Assembly (NCBI RefSeq): GCF_010093065.1
Contig: NZ_CP048113.1
Coordinates: 1,116,001-1,180,000 of the forward strand
From: Chitinophaga agri
Lineage (GTDB): Bacteria > Bacteroidota > Bacteroidia > Chitinophagales > Chitinophagaceae
Direction: 5' to 3'
Length of the DNA stretch: 64,000 bases
A program made the translations under genes and the position numbers. Under the pieces are notes generated by a model, which worked only from the letters and a program-made list of their open reading frames with translations, made no database searches and was not told the DNA's origin. This document shows, one piece after another, positions 30,201 to 36,454 of this stretch (positions are counted from its first letter, which is position 1; each line of letters opens with the position of its first letter).

Positions 30201-30398
30201 TTTAAAAACACACCGGCGGTGGTAAGCGTCACCATTGAAGGCGCATCGCTGACACTGAATCCGAAACCGGAGTGGGGCGTTTTCCTCAATGAGACCATGA
30301 CCATCGAACTGGATACCCCGTTCCTGCTCGCAGCAACCCCAGCGCTCATGAACGATATGGAAGAACTGGTGATGATCATTAAATATCAGTTCCCCTGA
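21294..30398 (+). CDS. Tc toxin subunit A (TcA-like pore-forming translocon)
   Basis: At 3034 residues this is longer than well-studied TcA proteins (about 2,400-2,550). It begins with a transthyretin/carboxypeptidase-regulatory-like domain (about 3-110: VYGTVTDAQGIPVSNILIRAFD). The Vrp1-like alpha-helical shell follows, with SDMCACEHCRSVYSPAAYLV near residue 575, and then the neuraminidase-like region (MKNYRVWEANRKVFLYPENW, about 1590). A helical pore/linker region with Gly-rich FGFGGHGFGGSP comes after about 2380, and the C-terminal TcB-binding domain includes GHYFRRIKTVSITLPC. TcA pentamers bind the target cell and inject the TcC payload through a central channel. No signal peptide is present, as usual for Tc proteins. 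A hairpin lies 26 nt after the stop. Confidence 0.9.
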   Translation: MTDPTNLVCRVYGTVTDAQGIPVSNILIRAFDRDLRTEELLGEKLTDDTGKYEIIYDPASFKRAEKRSADLSLKAYDTSGKQLLYEQTVDQIVFNAPREKRVDITIRIRAKRLENEFDIILRTLPPLIENVPLVSLQEDAKTRDITFLSKETAISPRWLQYIVVAHRVQEISRIDAAFFYGLLRKDTLLKLDLAKAFNARVQIDINTDTRSVLYDAALADEKQMDADIRTAIREMIIPERAAGQLREIMAMLGQYRDEARRFEEEERRKRITDTLTNFLMKDKLGEMQQLFDANRQDFTKFLDAISAADFFATAEDKKRGQVNLALGNVFGFNDQIINTVASSQKIDKPSDIRKLAKLNSAGWREVLTKSAGELNVDPALIRVHAAALARKMETAYPTQAFTAQLERAKEKTGPQHDAIVKLLTENEDFDLQRSNIDTFFRDKGIRDIADTAPALKELKSMQRVFKLVPNYSKTTALLSQKVHSAQSIVATGKSRFVQEVGPAAGISEKEATAIYNKASNIQAASMLVAGELRDTITSMDIAALNVNALAAKLKAVSKDFPNLKTLFQLSDMCACEHCRSVYSPAAYLVELLQYLDKRTVRNLDVDPDAPVRIAKDVLFERRPDLGEIDLGCENANTPLPYIDLVCELLEEAIAPDAGITYNGALANGKIPAALQTLLNTNNIPVTDKALVYEPLDPVINPACYLRDEGVVCKLSPVAANQWLVKRLHQTFGSAEELAASPEYVNENAYTILSTQQFAFTLPFDLPHTEAQAYFSRFGINRATLMQDLRKGTTPPDETIAAEILGLTAQQRKLIITADAANQENYWNTGAPNVVDYMKVVDNMLQRTGLTYAALNNLLSLTFINPDNKLFIQHLDTGCDTTKKEIANLDEAALDRIHRFLRLVKLTGWKQELLNEVIMQTKLGNKTLDDSCLITLSKLQTINQTTGIKREELIGFYGEVPHTIIPNATVKPLYQQVFLNKATTGFLDETLLPALVDGSTTLNDHAVSLAACLQLSALDFSHITGAMANIDLTFANISHVFAVARLCRKGKIAVSDYGVYVTLTGLDVFSSPAVTLDFINHINIGKKAPLKPADVQFMLRHEADNLAEREIADEKITALLTALQAGYQQAYNTNKSPYDDLLSADELQEPLKNGLAKLPGFTEEITNNFVKMANNTWISPPDPVAATYISEQLTPFFSTAVITDIQTLQAAIVAAPPANLEMARKAFLEALFTALSAYFFVAEKTELLVTSLASTFKAENELVTAVLSTARLKQPAPGTALLRDILLSDTLIDKITEPPVPPVITPGGFTQLYNAVRLLHKLFPFVKAVKQDPDAIAWLISNSPALGWLEPDSIPYAAAQTPVAYTTWENFAQLLSLLNTLTPVPNPGDAENPLTFFSLITILQDGATTRQQWLDAFALLNGYDREVLDDADLYFGFSNPDLTQYRLVSTWIKLATAMQDLRILGTNATIAKEFIKPALSSTDTSQLRMTLKARYEEDLWLDTLKEIMNTVRPRKRDALVAYLLATTPDVHSPIDLFDYYLVDTQMEAIMPSSRIVQAHGTIQLFVQRCLMGLEPTAAADRNSDSGWNQWKWMKNYRVWEANRKVFLYPENWIEPELLDDKSFLFSEMEEQLLQDEVNEFTTEDALIRYLEKLDEIAFLEVVAEYYQADIYTLHVFARTKTGDPATYYYRRLEQERYWSPWEKVDLDITSNQLLAFVHNNRLCLAWPIFSEIPNPTHQVTIPGVSANESSPKDMKKVERKLKIQLAISQFANKQWQPKRVSRKGILTPDNYTTDSFDYDVYNLLYFEFSQQIMVFHTTTESVQEYHYMDGLFDIAGCKGYPELTSTKPNWFPDFFPDFKDTLLGSDRYIEQNLDTGNAFSVRNAILFFNFFDLLTETPGTFRLSYPHQFTWVDMLALLYQVLMKKLLANFTDLGGRSIKVPLGTLLPYFFEDSKHNYVIVPGFYGMDKDPQIGTPVTIKRTYTDVLKLLEAVIALYNKYVQVIKDNPGMPAADLVAKLVADPDFQAIVAEWKVYTQLKYGEQFRNFYHPLLCMMRKTLYKDGIPALMKRETQLTKTSFNFAEYYKPTALMPGPLPVEDIDFNSDGSYSSYNWELFYHTPMMLATRLSRDQRFEEALVWFHYIFNPTGALEGNPPQKYWVTKPFYQRLSPEYLEQRIDNLLTKIADPGTPEIKELEFAIDQWRTKPFMPHVVARFRPVAYQKATLMKYIENLVQWGDNLFRQDTMESITQATQLYILADKLLGPKPRIIPPAVKVPYETYNQLEPKLDAFGNALLEFENLLPDLSVLPHGGDELPPPPITMSSLYFCVPPNDQMLAWWDVIEDRLFKIRNSQNIDGVERVLALFAPPIDPGMLVRAAAAGLDLSVIIAGLNAPLPNYRFNIMSQKATELIQEVRGLGNALLQALEKKDAEALALLRNELEMKLLKSMLDMKKVQLKEAKQQIEVLHRTKAITEERDAYFTSIERISASEQLNLDKLSEAHDFQMAAQIVQATGAVLGLIPDFGFGGHGFGGSPAVDVTWGGSFLAAAANAATGVLNILSGVACYEANRASILGGFDRRYSDWKLQERLAKLEIKQIEQQIAAAEIRVDITAADIKTQELQIDNNLKTDEFMQEKFTNKDLYQWMIGRISAVYFKAYKLAFDVSKKTERCYQHELGNTDTFLQFGYWDNLKKGLQTADQLFYDLKRMEASYLDVNKREYEVTKHISLSMLDPLALIRLRATGICDFQVPEALFDMDHPGHYFRRIKTVSITLPCIAGPYTSVSAKLSLINNRYRKNTTKAVGFTDDKTAYEEVPGNDDRFVYNIGTIQSIATSSAQNDSGLFELNFRDERYLPFEYTGAVSSWRLELPAGVRLFDYNTIADVIVHLKYTAREGGSTLKTLASNTLQEKLAEIGQELNQTGLHLALNLRYDMPDEWNQLRKNGTVNMQIAKTRLPYFMQAFAAEIDKVTVLARFKNTPAVVSVTIEGASLTLNPKPEWGVFLNETMTIELDTPFLLAATPALMNDMEELVMIIKYQFP

Positions 30399-30819
30399 CA
30401 TCAGATTGTCATGGCACGCATAAACACAAAGGCGTTTCCCCTATAAAAGGGAAGCGTCTTTGTGTCTATCCATTCTGTTAAAGCGGTGTTATTGTGTGGA
30501 TGCATGCCGGCGTAGCATCTTCCTGCCCGATCTCATCGTTTACGCCCCCTATCATCACATTATCAATCCATTGCAGTCTAAATATGTTATTGCTGACTTC
30601 CTTTTTAGCGCCTATGGCACTGCGCTGCAGCAGTTGTCCCCAAAACTAACCATCTCAGATCATAATACATTGTATAATTATCGGATATTATTTTGTAATC
30701 TTACAAACGTTATTACTTCTTACAACACGTCAAGCGAACCATGGGATACGCTGTATAAGTAAATATACTACTGGCGTATCAAAGAAGTGACATCTAAGCA
30801 ATAAAGACCCAATTCCATT
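30399..30819. other. 421-nt intergenic region after TcA
   Basis: Apart from the hairpin at 30424-30465 I see no gene. A 100-codon open frame at 30460-30762 begins inside the hairpin and is rich in rare-looking Cys/Tyr composition, so it is probably not coding. The 3' half is AT-rich and should carry the promoter of the FabH-like gene. Confidence 0.5.
30424..30465 (+). terminator. Hairpin terminating the Tc operon
   Basis: A 17-bp stem (30424-30440 with 30449-30465, two G-U pairs) with an 8-nt loop follows the TcA stop by 25 nt. No U-tract follows directly, but stem length and position support a 3'-end role. Confidence 0.65.
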
Positions 30820-31884
30820 ATGACTCGATCAAAAATAACAGGCACAGGTGCGCATATACCGGCTCGGAATATAGCAAATGATCATTTTTTGGGCAATATC
30901 TTCTTTAACAATGATCATACAGCGATTGAACAACCGGTTGAAAAGATCATCCAGAAGTTCAAAGCAATTACCGGCATAGAACAGCGGCGGTATGCTCCTG
31001 CAGGGATAGTTGCATCAGACATGGGCACCCTCGCCGCAGAAGAGGCAATACGCAATGCAGGAATAGACCGTGAATCAATAGATCTGATCATTGTTGCCCA
31101 TAATTACGGAGATATGAAATCGCCGGGAGATCCGCGGGATATGGTCCCTTCTCTTGCCTCCCGGATCAAACATAACCTGGGTATTAAAAATCCGGAGTGT
31201 ATCCCCTATGATATTATATTCGGTTGTCCTGGATGGCTTCAGGCCCTGATGCAGGCACATGCTGCTATCCGGTCAGGAGAGGCAGAAACCTGCCTTGTTA
31301 TCGGTGCTGAAACGCTTTCACGGGTACTCGATGCGTCAGACCGTGACAGCATGATATTTTCGGATGGGGCTGGCGCCTGCATTATCCAGGCAAGCATCAC
31401 TGGGGAGAGCGGGATCATAAATACGGCGGTGAGATCGGATACCAGTGAAGAACTTGGATATATATACTCGGCTGGCACCAATAAAGGGGACGAATCTGAT
31501 ACACGATTTATCAAAATGAATGGCCGGAAAGTGTATGAGTATGCACTGAAGTATGTTCCTCAGGCGATGAAGGCGTGTTTTGACAGGAGCGGGAGAAACA
31601 TTTCAGACCTCAAAATGATCTTCCTTCATCAGGCCAATGACAAGATGGACGAAGCGATTGTACAAAGATTCTTCGAACTATATGGCATAACAGACCTGCC
31701 TGTAAACGTGATGCCCATGAATATCGCGATGATGGGCAACAGTTCTGTAGCGACCATTCCTACATTATTGCATCAGGTGCTCAATGAAGAGATAGGTACT
31801 TTTCAGCTGTCCGAAGGGGACTTAATCATGTTCGCGTCCGTTGGTGCAGGAATGAATATCAATGCGCTCACATACCAATGGTGA
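30820..31884 (+). CDS. 3-oxoacyl-ACP synthase III (FabH)-like ketosynthase
   Basis: A 354-residue thiolase-fold enzyme with the complete KAS III triad: Cys136 in FGCPGWL, His270 in FLHQAND and Asn307 in MMGNSSVAT. The C-terminal SVGAGMNINALTY loop is also typical. KAS III enzymes condense an acyl-CoA (or acyl-ACP) with malonyl-ACP, starting fatty acids or making specialised lipids and quinolones. No other fatty-acid genes adjoin it, so it is more likely a specialised paralogue than the housekeeping FabH. It stands alone between two hairpins, downstream of the Tc operon. A link to toxin production is not supported by sequence. Confidence 0.88.
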   Translation: MTRSKITGTGAHIPARNIANDHFLGNIFFNNDHTAIEQPVEKIIQKFKAITGIEQRRYAPAGIVASDMGTLAAEEAIRNAGIDRESIDLIIVAHNYGDMKSPGDPRDMVPSLASRIKHNLGIKNPECIPYDIIFGCPGWLQALMQAHAAIRSGEAETCLVIGAETLSRVLDASDRDSMIFSDGAGACIIQASITGESGIINTAVRSDTSEELGYIYSAGTNKGDESDTRFIKMNGRKVYEYALKYVPQAMKACFDRSGRNISDLKMIFLHQANDKMDEAIVQRFFELYGITDLPVNVMPMNIAMMGNSSVATIPTLLHQVLNEEIGTFQLSEGDLIMFASVGAGMNINALTYQW

Positions 31885-32283
31885 GGATAGTTTACCGGAC
31901 GGCGAAAGGTATCCGAATAAAAGGAGGCTGTATTAAAATAGAAATGCCCCTAAAAGTCAGACGCTTTTAGGGGCATTTCTATTTTAATACAGCCTCTTTC
32001 GCTAATACAGCGTTTCGCAACGTCGTGGTGAAGCAGCTAAGTACATGTCAACCAGCAACCTTGTTTTAATGAAGCGTCCGCTCAAACGAACCTTGCAGTC
32101 GCGCTTGGTAATCAATCGATTACTATCATAGAACTGTCAAAAACATATCGAATCCCGGGCTAAAATTGCCTCTTTCACATTTCTTTAGCTTTTTCTTGGG
32201 TAAATTTGCATCATTATGTCAGAAACACGGCCGGACTTACCATCAGCCCGGCTTATTTTAGAAAAACCTAACCCATTCCATTA
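31885..32283. other. 399-nt intergenic region with palindrome
   Basis: Contains the 79-bp palindrome at 31921-31999. The remaining 280 nt hold no gene I can support. A TAAATTTG at 32201-32208 fits the Bacteroidota -7 element (TAnnTTTG) upstream of the L,D-transpeptidase gene, but no -33 TTTG lies at the usual spacing. Confidence 0.5.
31921..31999. terminator. Long perfect inverted repeat (33-bp stem)
   Basis: Positions 31924-31956 are perfectly complementary to 31964-31996 with a 7-nt loop; two more A-T pairs outside extend it past one G-T. It starts 37 nt after the FabH-like stop. As RNA it would be an unusually long terminator, with only a short T run after it. As DNA it is a near-perfect 79-bp palindrome able to extrude as a cruciform or act as a terminator in both directions. 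Confidence 0.7.
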
Positions 32284-33033
32284 ATGAAGAAACCTGTGTT
32301 TAAGAAAGTATTTAAGTTCACACTCATTGCCGGCTTATTTTCCGGAATTCTTTTTACCGTCGCTGCACCAACTGCAGGAAACAAAACAAGGATCGTCCGT
32401 CTTGCTGAGAACAAGCTGGATGAAAGACTTGCGATGTATACGACGCTGAAACTGGATTCCCTGGGATTGTCAAAGGAAGCATTTGCCTATGCATTAGCAG
32501 GCATGGAAAAACTTGGCAGGGAAGGAAAGTTGTCCAATCCTGATGTGCTTACCATCGCTGATTTCAGTTTACCGTCCAGTAAGAAAAGACTGTTCGTGAT
32601 CGACCTGAGCAAAGGCGAAGTACTGTTCAACACACTCGTCTCTCACGGAAGGAATTCAGGTACTGCACTCGCAACTAACTTCTCCAATGCGCCTGAAAGC
32701 TTCAAAAGCAGCCTGGGCTTCTATGTAACCGGACAGACCTATAGAGGAGAGCACGGTTATTCGCTGAGACTGGAAGGTGAAGAGGCGGGCATTAATGACA
32801 ACGCGATGAGTCGTGGAATCGTAATGCATAGTGCTAATTATGTAAGCGAACAGATCGCCAAATTACAGGGGTACATTGGCCGCAGCCTTGGTTGCCCTGC
32901 TATTCCTGAGAAAGTGCACCGGCAGATCATTGAAGTGATCAAGAACGGTACCTGCCTGTTTTTATACAGTCCGGACAAGGCATACATGGCTAACTCAAAG
33001 ATGCTGCTGCCGACAGATACAACGGTAGTGTAA
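32284..33033 (+). CDS. Secreted murein L,D-transpeptidase catalytic-domain protein (YkuD_2 type)
   Basis: A 249-residue protein with an N-terminal signal (FKKVFKFTLIAGLFSGILFTVAA). The catalytic domain has LFVIDLSKGEVLFNTLVSHG, then SRGIVMHSANYV and RSLGCPAIP with nucleophile Cys204. This SxGCPA variant, with the spaced HSA histidine, is the family Pfam calls L,D-transpeptidase catalytic domain 2, distinct from classic YkuD (SHGCVR). Members are thought to form or cut 3-3 peptidoglycan cross-links in the periplasm. A strong terminator follows. A second, unrelated L,D-transpeptidase (33391-34998) faces it convergently. Confidence 0.85.
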   Translation: MKKPVFKKVFKFTLIAGLFSGILFTVAAPTAGNKTRIVRLAENKLDERLAMYTTLKLDSLGLSKEAFAYALAGMEKLGREGKLSNPDVLTIADFSLPSSKKRLFVIDLSKGEVLFNTLVSHGRNSGTALATNFSNAPESFKSSLGFYVTGQTYRGEHGYSLRLEGEEAGINDNAMSRGIVMHSANYVSEQIAKLQGYIGRSLGCPAIPEKVHRQIIEVIKNGTCLFLYSPDKAYMANSKMLLPTDTTVV

Positions 33034-33060
33034 CAGGAATTAGCGATCAGGAATTAAATT
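33034..33060 (+). repeat. Two copies of a 14-nt CAGGAATTA-type repeat
   Basis: CAGGAATTAGCGAT (33034-33047) is followed by CAGGAATTAAATT (33048-33060), directly after the stop codon. Similar 14-nt units occur at 41738-41765 and near 57398, so this is probably a dispersed intergenic repeat. Confidence 0.5.
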
Positions 33061-33085
33061 TTTTTGCCATCATATCAAAAAAAAT

Positions 33086-33117
33086 GAGGCGCTTCATTGA
33101 GGCGCCTCGTTTTTTTT
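33086..33117 (+). terminator. Rho-independent terminator
   Basis: A 7-bp GC-rich stem (33086-33092 GAGGCGC with 33102-33108) extended by A-T pairs and followed by a run of eight T (33110-33117). It lies 53 nt after the L,D-transpeptidase stop. Confidence 0.85.
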
Positions 33118-33390
33118 ATACTTATACCTTAATCTGTGTAATATGATCAGTAGTATACTTATTAGCATGCTATACATCTTTAGTGATAACTAACCTTCCC
33201 TGTCCCCCACAATCTACACTGTATTTCAATTCTTAATTCCCCCCACTCCCCCTGGCCCCTCTTCAGACACACACAAAATGCGCTCAATTAGATCAATTCT
33301 CACGCTCATAACATTATCGCCTCTGCATGGTGACAACGCGGCTCTGAAAAGGGCCAGGGAGATGTTGGAGAGGATGGTGATTATTTATAT
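33118..33390. other. Non-coding stretch between convergent L,D-transpeptidase genes
   Basis: About 270 nt after the terminator. It includes a C-rich run around 33204-33262 and no supported gene, repeat or hairpin. Confidence 0.4.
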
Positions 33391-34998
33391 TTATTTAGCA
33401 TCAGTAAATAGCTTACCTGCCATATAGGCGTCATGGTCATAGATATCTTCTCTGAACTGTACTTTACCTGCCTCATCTGCCCAGGCGGTATAATAGGTGA
33501 TCAGCACCGGCACAGGATCTTTCACTCTCACATACTTTTCCTTTCCACTGTTCATGGCGCTGTCTATCCGCTCAGCATTCCAGCTGCTGTTATCCGATAA
33601 CAGATAGTTGGCCATTTTTACAGGGTCTCCCAGACGAATGCAACCATGACTAAATGCCCGCTGGTCCCTGTCAAAAAGGTATTTTTGATTGGTATCGTGG
33701 AAGTAGATATCAAAGCTGTTAGGGAAAAGGAATTTCACTTTACCCAGCGGATTGTCTTTTCCCGGCAGTTGTCGCACGATAGGCAGTCCATTCCGCTCTC
33801 CCGTGATCTCCATATTCTTCTGAGAGATGTAATCCTTATTTCTGGCTATAGCAGGTAAGACCTCTTCTCTTACAATGCTGTTAGGCAGGTTCCAGTAAGG
33901 ACTGAACACGATCTGATCCAGCTTACCTGAGAACATCGTGGTGCTCTTACCTTCCTTTCCAACTACTACCGGCATATCAAATTCCTTCTTACTACCATTC
34001 CATACATGCAATGCAAATTCCGGTATGTTGACAAGTATCAGTCTTCCTGCAGGATTAGCAGGTGCCCAGTGCATTCTCTCCAGGTTAATGAGTATGCGCT
34101 GTACAAGTTTGATCGCGGGCGTATTCATTTCGCGAAGCAGCGTATCTGTCAGCACACCTTTTGGAGTATGTCCGTGTGTTTCTTCGAAGCTCTTCACAGC
34201 GGCTTCCAGCGCATCATTAAAAAGTGAAGACGTGTCTTTGTCTGCCAGTTCTCCGGTAGCCTGCAGCCTTCGTTTCGCCCAAACGATAAGTGCAGTGCTA
34301 TCACCTTTTTTATATCGCTTTTTCTTCTCTACAGTAATAGTATCCCATCCTCCTTTTTTCGCCAGATCCACATATTGCTGTAGTGATTTTTTCAGATTAG
34401 TGTAGCTGTTACTTACCATGCCCTCTTCCTTACTGCCCAGCACTTTCTCGGCCTGCTTCAGTATCTCCCCTTTTGTAACAGGCACCGCATGCTCCAACGC
34501 TTCAATGTTCTCATTTTCCTGCTGCAGGTAATAATCTATGAAACGCTGTGTCAGCTGCAGCTCCGTTTTCACAATGTTAGCATCCTTCGGAGAAGCGGCT
34601 GAATCCATATCACCATTCATCATCGCATTCAGCCGGTACTCGAGTGATTTATTTCCTTCACTGGTATCTTTACTATAATCGTATAGACTACGGAAGCCAT
34701 ATGCCTGCTCATTTAATCCATTACGGTCGAACCATGCATACTGGAAGTTACGTGCATTATAAAAACTCCGCATCCTGGCAGCCATCGTATCATTCAGCTG
34801 CTGCGCAGTGATGAATTTATTGACATCACTGGTGTCGAGAAAGAAATTATTATAGGCATTCGCAGGAGTCACATCAGTGTTACGGGGTGTAACTGTGACA
34901 GCACGTTCTTCCTTCTCTTTTTTTGTTTCTGTCCCACAACTATAAGTAAAGGTCGCTATAACCAAAGTCAGTAAAATCAGCAGATTATTCGTCTTCAT
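33391..34998 (-). CDS. Lipoprotein L,D-transpeptidase (YcbB/LdtD-like)
   Basis: A 535-residue protein with a lipoprotein signal peptide ending TYSC (about residue 21), so it is probably lipid-anchored in the periplasm. A helical N-terminal domain leads to a peptidoglycan-binding-like segment (about 260-300: SSLFNDALEAAVKSFEETHG). The YkuD catalytic domain (about 320-490) has RLILVNIPEFALHVWNG and SHGCIRLGDP with nucleophile Cys453. The layout matches E. coli YcbB/LdtD, which makes 3-3 cross-links. It lies 103 nt downstream of the eCIS AAA+ gene on the same strand with no hairpin between, so read-through from the eCIS operon is possible. Confidence 0.87.
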   Translation of the reverse strand: MKTNNLLILLTLVIATFTYSCGTETKKEKEERAVTVTPRNTDVTPANAYNNFFLDTSDVNKFITAQQLNDTMAARMRSFYNARNFQYAWFDRNGLNEQAYGFRSLYDYSKDTSEGNKSLEYRLNAMMNGDMDSAASPKDANIVKTELQLTQRFIDYYLQQENENIEALEHAVPVTKGEILKQAEKVLGSKEEGMVSNSYTNLKKSLQQYVDLAKKGGWDTITVEKKKRYKKGDSTALIVWAKRRLQATGELADKDTSSLFNDALEAAVKSFEETHGHTPKGVLTDTLLREMNTPAIKLVQRILINLERMHWAPANPAGRLILVNIPEFALHVWNGSKKEFDMPVVVGKEGKSTTMFSGKLDQIVFSPYWNLPNSIVREEVLPAIARNKDYISQKNMEITGERNGLPIVRQLPGKDNPLGKVKFLFPNSFDIYFHDTNQKYLFDRDQRAFSHGCIRLGDPVKMANYLLSDNSSWNAERIDSAMNSGKEKYVRVKDPVPVLITYYTAWADEAGKVQFREDIYDHDAYMAGKLFTDAK

Positions 34999-35101
34999 GA
35001 TGAACCCCGATGCAAAAGACGTGCCTCTGCATTTACCTTAGGCAGACAGAGCTGACCCCAGGTGTTTTTGTAGAAAAAAGTTCACAGAGAAACGCAACAG
35101 A

Positions 35102-36454
35102 TTATAGATTCAACGTCTTTCCTTCCTTGCTGAATTCCTTGCGGATGCCGGTGTGTATGTCTTTCAGCAGGATAGTCCGGCTATTCCTTTTCAGGGCTGC
35201 CAGGCAACTGTACTGTACTACGTTAATGATGGACCCTCCTGCCAGTTCATGTTTCCGCGCGAGCTCTTCCAGGCTGATAGCCGCATCCAGTTCCGCGTCC
35301 TGCGGGAAGGACTGTTGCCAGAGGCGTTGCCGCTGTGACGGAGATGGAACAGGAAAATAGATCATCGACTGAAACCGCCTGCCAAAAGCTTCATCAATAT
35401 TCGCTTTCAGATTCGTCGCCAGTATGACCAGGCCCGGAAAGTCCTCTATACGCTGCAGGAGGTAAGCCACTTCCTGGTTTGCGTAACGGTCATTGGAAGA
35501 ATTGGTGGCACTCCGCTTCCCGAACAGGGCATCTGCCTCATCAAAGAAAAGTATCCAGTTCTTGTTAGCCGCCTGGTCAAATACACCTGCCAGGTTCTTC
35601 TCCGTTTCTCCGATATATTTCGACACGATCATAGAAAGGTCTATCCGGTATACGTCCAGACCAAATGTTTTACCCAGCAGACAGGCCGTGAAAGATTTAC
35701 CCGTACCCGGCGGACCATAAAATAAAGCCCGGTAACCAGGTTTGATCCTGCTCTCCATCTTCCAGTCACGTAGCAATGTATTACCATGCTCTATCCAGGT
35801 GCGGATCTCCTCCACCTCTGTCAGCGTATGCGGGTCCAGCACCAGGTCCTTCCAGTCCAGCCCTGTGCGGATCTGCTTCGCCGGAAACTGCGCACTATAA
35901 TGCGGCTGGTAAGGAATGCCATGGGTGAAGTAACTCAGGTATTCCGGTGTTATCTGCAACGCACCACTTAACATAGGCTCGTCAGTATGTGGAGAGACGA
36001 GCTTCAATATATTATCACGGATGAAGAAGTGATTGGGACTGAACAGTTGCAACAGCTGCAAACGTTGTAACAGATCATTCGCTGCCAGCAGGAATGCGGC
36101 TGTTTCGCCGGTAGGCAGGAAGCCTCCATGCTGATTTCCCTTAATACCACCGAACTCAGTAAAACCACGATCGTAGGTACTGTTCTTGACATAGAAGATA
36201 TCGAGCAACTGCGGTTGCAGATGCGGACATAAAGCCAGCAGCAACAACAGTCTTTCTGACACACTCATTTTGTAATGCCGTATGATCTGTGAAAAGACAG
36301 AGTTATCGTCCGTAGCAGGCGGTGGCGGCTCGTCCATCTGAGCACCGTCCGCCTCTTCAAAGTAACGCTGCATGCGTACCTGTAATACCTTCGCAAACCA
36401 TTGCAGTGCTGCCTGCAATGCTGCCGCGTTCGCAGCGATCAGGTGAGTATCCAT
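35102..36454 (-). CDS. eCIS AAA+ ATPase (Afp15-like)
   Basis: A 450-residue ATPase. The N-terminal part (1-200) is the helical region typical of eCIS ATPases. The AAA+ module has Walker A GPPGTGKS (residues 247-254), Walker B ILFFDEADALFG (about 305), sensor/arginine region VILATNLKANIDEAFGRRFQ, and a C-terminal lid. It is the last gene of the eCIS operon, and its start overlaps the tape-measure gene by 16 nt, suggesting translational coupling. In Afp/PVC systems this ATPase is required for assembly or cargo loading rather than for contraction. It lacks the ClpB-type double AAA architecture of T6SS ClpV. Confidence 0.9.
   Translation of the reverse strand: MDTHLIAANAAALQAALQWFAKVLQVRMQRYFEEADGAQMDEPPPPATDDNSVFSQIIRHYKMSVSERLLLLLALCPHLQPQLLDIFYVKNSTYDRGFTEFGGIKGNQHGGFLPTGETAAFLLAANDLLQRLQLLQLFSPNHFFIRDNILKLVSPHTDEPMLSGALQITPEYLSYFTHGIPYQPHYSAQFPAKQIRTGLDWKDLVLDPHTLTEVEEIRTWIEHGNTLLRDWKMESRIKPGYRALFYGPPGTGKSFTACLLGKTFGLDVYRIDLSMIVSKYIGETEKNLAGVFDQAANKNWILFFDEADALFGKRSATNSSNDRYANQEVAYLLQRIEDFPGLVILATNLKANIDEAFGRRFQSMIYFPVPSPSQRQRLWQQSFPQDAELDAAISLEELARKHELAGGSIINVVQYSCLAALKRNSRTILLKDIHTGIRKEFSKEGKTLNL

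Noticed and set aside
30460..30762. 100-codon open frame after TcA
   Set aside because: It starts inside the TcA terminator hairpin, has odd Cys/Tyr-rich composition and no recognisable domain.
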